From Rhodospirillaceae bacterium (GTDB lineage Bacteria; Pseudomonadota; Alphaproteobacteria; Dongiales; Dongiaceae), in NCBI GenBank assembly GCA_016712715.1, contig JADJQM010000003.1:434001-498000 (forward strand): 64,000 bases of DNA. Direction: 5' to 3'. The notes below the pieces were generated by a model that did no database searches, was not told where the DNA came from, and was given only the letters and a program-made list of their open reading frames with translations. The position numbers and the translations under genes are program-made. Of this stretch, positions 20,170-27,200 are shown piece by piece; position 1 is the stretch's first letter; each line of letters begins with the position of its first letter.

Positions 20170-21027
20170 CTATCGCGCCATCACATGCGGATCGGCGAGT
20201 TCGTCGAGCCTCGCCTTCAAGGACATGCGGTTCAGGGAGTTGATCGGCAAGTTGATGAAAATCTCCAGGCGTCGTCGCAAACCCGCATAGGTTTCATTGA
20301 TCAGCGTCGCACGTTCGATGGCACTCCCGGTGAATTTCACCGGATCCGGCAGGGGCCAGGCGGCAGTGACGACGCTCACGCCAAAATCCGGGCAGACCTG
20401 ACCGGCGACGGTGTCGCACAGGGTGATCACGAAATCGATCTGCGGGGCGTCGGGCTGAACGAATTCATCCCAGGATTTTGACCGAAGGCCGGAGACGTCA
20501 TGCCCGAGTGCCTTCAATTGAGCCAGAACTTGCGGAACCGGGCCTTCCTTGGCCGGCGCCGATCCGGCCGAATAGGCTCGGAAGCGATTGCCGCCAATCT
20601 TGGCGAGGATCGCCTCGGCCATGATGGACCGCGCCGAGTTGCGCGTGCACAGGAAGAGGACGTTGAAGGGATCCGCTTGCATGACATTGGCCTCCGTGGT
20701 GAGAGACGCGAGAAAGCTGCCCAGCCCGGAGTTGCGGCCCCTGTCAGGCCCGCAACAGGTTTCCGCAAGATAGCCGAGCAGATCCCGCAGGCGCGCCAAA
20801 TGCGCGGTATAGATCAGGTTGCGGCCATAGCGCCTCATCGCGATCAGGTCGGCCTGCTCTAGGGCGCGGAGATGAAAGGACAGGGTCGAAGACGCAACGC
20901 CAAGTTGGTCGGCGATGTCGCCGGCCGACATGCCCCCTGGGCCTGCGGCCAGGAGCGCCCGGATCAAATCCAACCGCGTGGTCTGGCCGAGGGCCGTGAA
21001 AAGCTCCGCCGCATCATTCGTTTCCAT
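20170..21027 (-). CDS. ArsR-ArsC fusion: arsenic repressor plus arsenate reductase
   Basis: 285 residues. Residues 1-95 are an ArsR-type winged helix (SSTLSFHLRALEQADLI) ending in Cys91-Cys92; residues 120-260 are a low-molecular-weight phosphatase-type arsenate reductase with nucleophile Cys127 in LCTRNSARS, redox cysteines Cys204 and Cys212 and catalytic Asp228 in WPLPDP. Such reductases use thioredoxin. It is first in the operon leading to gapdh and arsJ; a perfect operator-like inverted repeat lies just before its ATG, suggesting autorepression. A C-terminal tail (about 240-285) is of unclear function. Confidence 0.93.
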   Translation of the reverse strand: METNDAAELFTALGQTTRLDLIRALLAAGPGGMSAGDIADQLGVASSTLSFHLRALEQADLIAMRRYGRNLIYTAHLARLRDLLGYLAETCCGPDRGRNSGLGSFLASLTTEANVMQADPFNVLFLCTRNSARSIMAEAILAKIGGNRFRAYSAGSAPAKEGPVPQVLAQLKALGHDVSGLRSKSWDEFVQPDAPQIDFVITLCDTVAGQVCPDFGVSVVTAAWPLPDPVKFTGSAIERATLINETYAGLRRRLEIFINLPINSLNRMSLKARLDELADPHVMAR

Positions 21028-21028
21028 A

Positions 21029-21046
21029 ATTCGAGAATAATCGAAT
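21029..21046. promoter_or_regulatory. candidate ArsR operator, perfect inverted repeat
   Basis: ATTCGA-GAATAA-TCGAAT, a perfect 6-bp inverted repeat immediately upstream of the ArsR-ArsC start codon. This is the best of four similar sites in the arsenic region. Confidence 0.7.
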
Positions 21047-21157
21047 CAAATAGCAATGAATATGAAACTATTGTTACAAGTTCTCCCCAATCGCCCTGTC
21101 TATCAGTCTATAGGTGTAATCTTATCCGGCGATCAGGTGGATGCCGGCTCAACACTG

Positions 21158-21173
21158 GCCCGCGAAAGCGGGC
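21158..21173. other. GAAA-loop hairpin downstream of hlyD gene
   Basis: GCCCGC-GAAA-GCGGGC, a perfect 6-bp stem with a stable GAAA tetraloop, in the 164 bp between the ArsR-ArsC promoter and the HlyD stop. No T tract follows on either strand, so it is only a weak terminator candidate. Confidence 0.45.
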
Positions 21174-21210
21174 GCCATATTGTGGGCCGCCTTGCCCTGC
21201 TGGCGCAGGG

Positions 21211-22518
21211 CTACTCCTCGCGAAACGTTCGCGCCAATTGGTCAGTGAGCGGTTTCACGAAATAGCTCAGCACAGAGCGCTCACCGGTCTGCACATAGAC
21301 CTCGGCAGGCATGCCCGGGACCAGGCGGTCGCGCAGGTCAACCGGCAACGCCTCGCGGTCGAACTGCAGGCGGGCTAGATAGAAGCTCTGTCCCGTGGTC
21401 TCGTCGAGGGTGGCATCGGCTGACAGGCTGTAGATGGTGCCAACCAGTTCCGGGGTCGTCTTCTGGCTGAAAGCGCTGAAGCGAACGAAGGCCTTGCCAC
21501 CGGTTGCGACCTGGTCGATATGCTGCGGGTCGATCCGCGCTTCGATGATGAGGCGATCCTCCTCCGGCACGATCAGCATCATCGTCTCGCCCGGATTGAC
21601 CACGCCGCCGATCGTGTGGATGGTCATCTCCTGGACGAAGCCGGCGCGCGGCGCCAGGACATCGATATGACGCAGCTGGTCCTCGGCGGCGACATGGCGT
21701 TCGGCGAGCTCGGCGAGCTTGGCCGAGACATCCCGGAGTTCGGTGAGGGTCTCCGCCAGCATGTCGGCCTCGAGTTGCGTCATCTGCATCTCGGTCTCGG
21801 CGATCTTGTTCCGGGATTGCGCGATCGAGGCGGTGAGCTCGCCGCCTTCGCCATTGAGCCGTTCGGCGTCCCGCTCCAGCGCCATGACACGGGTGACGGG
21901 GACCAGCTTCTTGGCAGCCAGGTCATGGACGCCGACCAGTTCCTGGCTGATCAGCTGCAACTGCGCCGCGCGAGAGGCGGATTGCGCGGTCAGCCCCTTC
22001 ATTTCCTGACGGATTTGCGCGACCTGCTCCTTGAGCTGCTTCCGCTTCTGCGATTTGAGATCGCGCTGAGCGGAGAGCAGGGTCTGCTCGGCACGGAGGG
22101 CTTCGTCGAATTTAAGGCGATCGCCGGCGACTTGAAAATCGACCGATAGGACAATCTCGTTCTTACCGTCCCGCATCGCTTCCAGCCGCAGGCGGCGGGC
22201 GGTGAGTTCGATAAGCTGGTTGCGGATCACCTCAAGATTGGCGCGCGGCAAGGTCGCATCCATGCGCAGCAGCGGTTGCCCGGCCGCGACCCGGTCGCCT
22301 TCGCGCACCAGCAATTCGGCGACCAGCCCGCCTTCGCGGTGCTGCACCTTCTTGGTGTTGGATTCGACCACCACCTGCCCCGTCGCCACCACAGCGCCGG
22401 CAATGTCACTGGCCGCGGCCCAACTGCCGACCACGCCGAACAGAAGTGCGATCAGCACGGATCCAGCGATGACGTGGCTGCGGATGCCCCAGGAGTCGGT
22501 CGCCTGATGATCTGCCAT
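21211..22518 (-). CDS. HlyD-family type I secretion adaptor (membrane fusion protein)
   Basis: 435 residues: one N-terminal membrane helix (about 15-38), a biotinyl-like half-motif (VVVESNTKKVQHREGGLVAE), a long coiled coil at about 110-300 and a C-terminal beta domain. It joins the inner-membrane ABC exporter to an outer-membrane TolC channel. The ATG at 22518 lies 4 bases after the exporter stop; a longer frame to 22626 overlaps the exporter and is rejected. No TolC gene is in the window, which is common for this operon type. Confidence 0.92.
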   Translation of the reverse strand: MADHQATDSWGIRSHVIAGSVLIALLFGVVGSWAAASDIAGAVVATGQVVVESNTKKVQHREGGLVAELLVREGDRVAAGQPLLRMDATLPRANLEVIRNQLIELTARRLRLEAMRDGKNEIVLSVDFQVAGDRLKFDEALRAEQTLLSAQRDLKSQKRKQLKEQVAQIRQEMKGLTAQSASRAAQLQLISQELVGVHDLAAKKLVPVTRVMALERDAERLNGEGGELTASIAQSRNKIAETEMQMTQLEADMLAETLTELRDVSAKLAELAERHVAAEDQLRHIDVLAPRAGFVQEMTIHTIGGVVNPGETMMLIVPEEDRLIIEARIDPQHIDQVATGGKAFVRFSAFSQKTTPELVGTIYSLSADATLDETTGQSFYLARLQFDREALPVDLRDRLVPGMPAEVYVQTGERSVLSYFVKPLTDQLARTFREE

Positions 22519-22522
22519 GTAC

Positions 22523-24250
22523 CTATTCCGCCGCCTGGATGATCTTGGGCTTCGCAGCCCCGGGCTGAGAAAGGACCTGGCGCAGCACCTCCTCTTTCGG
22601 ACCGAAGGCTTGCGCGCGGCCGTCACCCAGGGTGAGGATGAGGGATACCTCCGCCAAGGCGCTCGGTCGATGGGCGATGACGATGACGATGCCGCCGCGC
22701 GCGCGCACCGACGCCACGGCGCGGCTCAGCGCCTCGTCGCCGGCGGAATCGAGATTCGAATTGGGTTCGTCCATGATCACCAGGAACGGGTCGCGGAACA
22801 AGGCGCGCGCAAGCGCAATGCGCTGCCGCTGGCCGGCCGAGAGGCGCTGGCCGCCATCGCCCACCTGGGTATCGAAACCCTGCGGCAGGCGGCGCACGAG
22901 ATCATCAACACCGGCGAGCTGTGCCGCGCGCAACACTTCCTCGGATGTTGCACCCGGATCGAAGCGGGCGATGTTCTGGGCGACCGTGCCGGCCAGCAAT
23001 TCGATCTGCTGCGGCAGGTAACCCAGGAAACGTCCGGCCTGGATGCGGGTCCATTGGTCGAGGGTGGCGCCATCGAGGCGAATGGTGCCGCGGGCCGGCG
23101 CCCAGATTCCGATGAGGGCGCGGGCAAGGGTCGATTTCCCCGACCCGCTCGGGCCGATGATGCCGAGGCCGTCGCCGGCTGACAGGCTGAAACCGATATC
23201 GCGCAGGATCGGTTCAGCGACCCCCTCCGCCGTCACCGTGAGCTTGTCGACTTCCATGCGCTGGCTGGGTGCCGGCAGCGCCACCATGGCAGCGGGCAGC
23301 GGCGCCTTGAGGTCGTTCTGCAGGCGGCGGTAGCTCTGGCGGGCGCCGATGAAGCCCTTCCAGTTGGCAATCGCCAGTTCGACCGGCGCCAAAGCGCGGC
23401 CCAGCAGGATGGAGGACGCGATCATGACACCGCCGGTCACCTCACCCGCGATGACCAGATAGGCACCCAAGGCCAGGACTAGGGATTGGAGGCTCATGCG
23501 CGCGAATCTCGATAAGGCGGCAAAGAGCGAGGTGACGTCACTGCCCGAGAGTTGTGCGACCGCTGCTTCCTGCGCGACACCGCGCCAGCGCTGCAGGAGG
23601 TGCGCCGCCATGCCAAGCGGCAGCACGGCTTCCGCATTGCGCCGCGAGGCTTCCGCGAGCTGCGCCGCTTCGTTCGATTTCAAGGTCGCCTCGCGCTGAT
23701 GTTCGGCGCTGAAACGGTCGGTAAGCACGGTGAGGATCGACAGGGTGACGATACCGGCCAGGCCGATATAGCCGAGCCAGGCATGGAGGCCGAACAGCAA
23801 GGCTGCATAGAGCGGCATCCAAGGGAGATCAAATAGGGCCGAGGGGCCGCCGCTGGAAAGAAAGCTGCGCAACTGTTCGATATCGCGGAAGGGTGAGTGC
23901 GGCTGTACCTTGCCGCCGCCCGGCATGCCGCGTTCGAGATAGGCATCGAAGGCGCAGTCGCTCAACCGGCTGTCGATCGACCGGCCGATGCGGGCAAAGA
24001 TGCGGGACCGCAGCATCTCGAGCGCACCCTGAAACGTGTAGAGGATGACGATCAGGATCACGAGAGCCATGAGAGTGGGCACGCTGCGGCTGGCCAGCAC
24101 GCGGTCATAGACCTGCAGCATGAAGAGCGAGCCGCTCAACATCAGGATGTTGATGGCACCGCTGAAGCCCGCGGTCGCCAGGAATGCGCCGCGGGCCGAG
24201 GAGAGCGCCGCCGCGGCTGGTGACCGCGGCGGCTTGGTGTTGATGGTCAT
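22523..24250 (-). CDS. type I secretion ABC exporter (PrtD/LapB-like)
   Basis: 575 residues: an N-terminal membrane domain with about six helices (residues 20-320) and a C-terminal nucleotide-binding domain with Walker A GPSGSGKST, signature LSAGQRQRIALARAL, Walker B VIMDEPNSNLD and an H-loop. No N-terminal C39 peptidase or C39-like domain, which fits export of RTX proteins with uncleaved C-terminal signals. It starts 3 bases after the RTX protein stop and 4 bases before hlyD, so cargo and transporter form one operon. Confidence 0.95.
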   Translation of the reverse strand: MTINTKPPRSPAAAALSSARGAFLATAGFSGAINILMLSGSLFMLQVYDRVLASRSVPTLMALVILIVILYTFQGALEMLRSRIFARIGRSIDSRLSDCAFDAYLERGMPGGGKVQPHSPFRDIEQLRSFLSSGGPSALFDLPWMPLYAALLFGLHAWLGYIGLAGIVTLSILTVLTDRFSAEHQREATLKSNEAAQLAEASRRNAEAVLPLGMAAHLLQRWRGVAQEAAVAQLSGSDVTSLFAALSRFARMSLQSLVLALGAYLVIAGEVTGGVMIASSILLGRALAPVELAIANWKGFIGARQSYRRLQNDLKAPLPAAMVALPAPSQRMEVDKLTVTAEGVAEPILRDIGFSLSAGDGLGIIGPSGSGKSTLARALIGIWAPARGTIRLDGATLDQWTRIQAGRFLGYLPQQIELLAGTVAQNIARFDPGATSEEVLRAAQLAGVDDLVRRLPQGFDTQVGDGGQRLSAGQRQRIALARALFRDPFLVIMDEPNSNLDSAGDEALSRAVASVRARGGIVIVIAHRPSALAEVSLILTLGDGRAQAFGPKEEVLRQVLSQPGAAKPKIIQAAE

Positions 24251-24253
24251 GCG

Positions 24254-27200
24254 TTATACAAAGCGGAAGTCGCTCTCATGAAGGTGGGCAAGGACGATGT
24301 CCTTGATCACCACGCTGTTGTCATTGTCGATGGCGATGACGACGTCATCGCCATCCTGCTCACTGGCCGCAAGGACCGCGGTGAAGTCGGCGAACAGGGT
24401 ATGGTCGAACTCGATCTCGTCACCGCTCGACCCGCAGGTCTTGAAGTCGTGGATCGTGCCCTGGCCGAAGCCCGGCTTGAACACGAAGACGTCCTTGGCG
24501 GCACCGCCGGTGAGGTCGTCATCGCCGAGGCCGCCATCGATCCGGTCCTGGCCGGCATCGCCGCGGATCGTATCGTCGCCGGCACCGCCGCCGAGGATAT
24601 CATTGCCCGCTTCGCCGCGGATGTCGTCGCTGTCGGCACCGCCATCGACCGTGTCGTTGCCGGCACCGGCGCGGATGCCATCATCGCCGTTGCCGCCCTC
24701 GATCACGTCGTTGCCGCTACCGCCGCGCAGATCATCGTCGCCCTGGTCGCCCTGCAAATGGTCATTGCCGGTGCTGCCATCGAGATAGTCGTCGCCCTCC
24801 TTGCCCTGGAGCGTGTCATTGCCCTGACGGCCATGGAGTTCGTCGCTTTCATTGCCGCCGACCAGGAGATTGGCCGAGGCATCGCCACGGAACTCGACCG
24901 CCACATCCGGCGAGCCGTTGATGAGGTTCTCGACCTTGGTGACGGTCGAGCCATCGTAATTGCCACCGTCGACATCGCCATGGGCGAGATCTACCGCGAC
25001 ATCGTCGCCGCCGGAAGTCACGATCAGCGTGTCGGTGCCGGTGCCGCCGTCGAAGGCTGTCTCCTGGACGGCATCGTCACCACCCAGCGTATCGTTGCCG
25101 GCACCGCCCGAGAGCGTGTTCTCGCCGGCACCACCGGTGAGCTTGTCGTTGCCGCCTTCGCCCTTGACGATGTCGTTGCCGGCACCACCTGCGAGCTTAT
25201 TGGCATCGTCATTGCCGGTGAGCTGGTCGTCTTCATCGGTCCCGACGACATTCTCGAAATGCACTGCCTGAAGCACGGCACCGTTGAGCGTGATCGCACC
25301 GGTCACGAGGTTGACAATGGCCGGACCCGTCGCCTTGGAGAGATCCAAAGTGTCGCCGTCCGTCTCGTTACCCTCGCCGGCATCGATGATCGTGGCGCCG
25401 AAGGCGTCGCCCAGCACCACTTTATCATCGCCGCCCTTGAGGTCGATGTCGAGGGGGGTATCCGTGGTGAGGTTGCTGGTGTCGACCAGGTTCGCACCAT
25501 CCGACCCTTCAATCACGACCTCTGTGACGCCGGTGAGCGCGCCGGAAAGCTTGGCGCTTTCCCCGTCGGCCAGTTCGAGGTTGAGGGTTTCGAGACCGCT
25601 GGTCTTCACCAGGGCATCGGCCGCGCCACCGGCGAGGCTGATCGCTATGTCGAAGCCGGCCGCCTTGCCGGTCACGTCATAGACGCGCGGGGCGTTGGTC
25701 TCATTGCGGAGCACAGTGAGCGTGTCATTGCCGGCACCACCGGCAAATTTGTCGTCGCCGCCGGGGACCTGGTAGGTAAACTGGTCGTCCCCATTGCCGC
25801 CATTGAGATCGTCATCGCCAGCACCACCGTCGATTTCGTCATTGCCGGCACCACCGGCAATGACGTCGTCGCCGTCACCGCCCGTTAGTTCATCATCGCC
25901 GGCATTGCCCTCGATATCGTCATCGCCGGCACCACCTTCGACCACATCATTCCCGCTGCCGCCATAGAGCATGTCGTCACCGGCGCCGCCCTCGAGAGCA
26001 TCGTCACCGGCACCACCATCGACGCTGTCATCGCCGGCACCGCCATCAACATGATCGTTGCCGGCACCACCGGTCAGATCATCATCGCCGGCATTGCCGA
26101 AGATGCTGTCGTCGCCATTGCCGCCAGCCGCAACATCGTCGCCTTCGCCGCCGGTGATGGCGTCGTTGCCGGCACCACCCGTGATGTCATCGTCACCTCC
26201 ATTGCCGGCAAGGATATCGTCATCAGCCTTGCCGTCGATGATGTCGTCGCCATTGCCGCCGGCTAGATTGTCGGCGTCCGGCGTCCCGGTGAGAATCTGG
26301 TCCTCGTCGACGATCTCATCGGCCAGTGAAACGACCGTGACGTCCTCGAAGGCGAGACCCTGATTGCCCCAGGAATAGAGCGCAAAGCCGCCTTTGGCGA
26401 AGCTGTGATCGGCGATTTCAGTGCCGAAAATCTGCACGCCGTCGATATAAGCGAGGATACGGCCGTCCTTGATGTCGACGCGCAGGTTGGTGAGTTCACC
26501 CGGCGTGTACTTGCCGGGCACGATGCCGAGGATTTCTTCGACCCCGCCCCGCATGCGGATCAACTGGAACACGGCACCGGCGCCGTTGCTGGGATTGCGG
26601 TCGAGATCGCCTTCGGCATCCAGCTCGATCTTGTAGTAGTTATTGGCATCCACATAGTGGATCAGAATGCCGAGCGCGTCGTTGTCCGGCGTCACGAAGT
26701 TGGTTTCGACCGAGTAGTTTTCCCAATCTTCGACGCCGTCGCCGTTATAGAGGGCATAGGTGCCCTTGCGCAGGACATTGACGCCGTCGCCGAGCGGGCT
26801 CCAGCCGCGGTCCCAGTAATTGGCCGCTGTGGCGCCGTTCCATTCCAGCTGCCGGCTCTGGAGATCGGTGAGCTGGGTGAGCTTGCCGTCGACGAACTGC
26901 CAATCCGACTGCAGGCCATTGGGGCCGATGCCGCCAAACTCGCCTTCATCAACGATGGTCCAGTTGGCAGCCGAGGCGGCCGAGCCGAAATCGTCATGGA
27001 ACAGGACATCGTCCTGGGCGAACACGGTCACCTTCACCGTGTCGGTCGAGACGGTGCCGTCGCTATCTGTCACTTCCAGCGTCAGCACATGGGCGTTCGG
27101 TGCCAGGTTGACGGTCGGGTTAGCTCCGGTCGCGATGACGTTGCCGTCGGCATCCTTCCAGACATAGTGGCTGACCGGGTCGACACCAAAGGTGGCACCG

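Noticed and set aside
21158..21173. Hairpin considered as the terminator of the type I secretion operon
   Set aside because: No T tract on the minus strand after the stem; kept only as a hairpin.
24278..25888. 536-codon plus-strand open frame with alanine/valine-rich repeats
   Set aside because: Antisense of the RTX repeat arrays; its repeats mirror the nonapeptide codons.
25750..26290. Regular DNA repeats, considered as a CRISPR array or satellite
   Set aside because: The repeats are 27 bases long, degenerate and in frame; they encode RTX nonapeptides.
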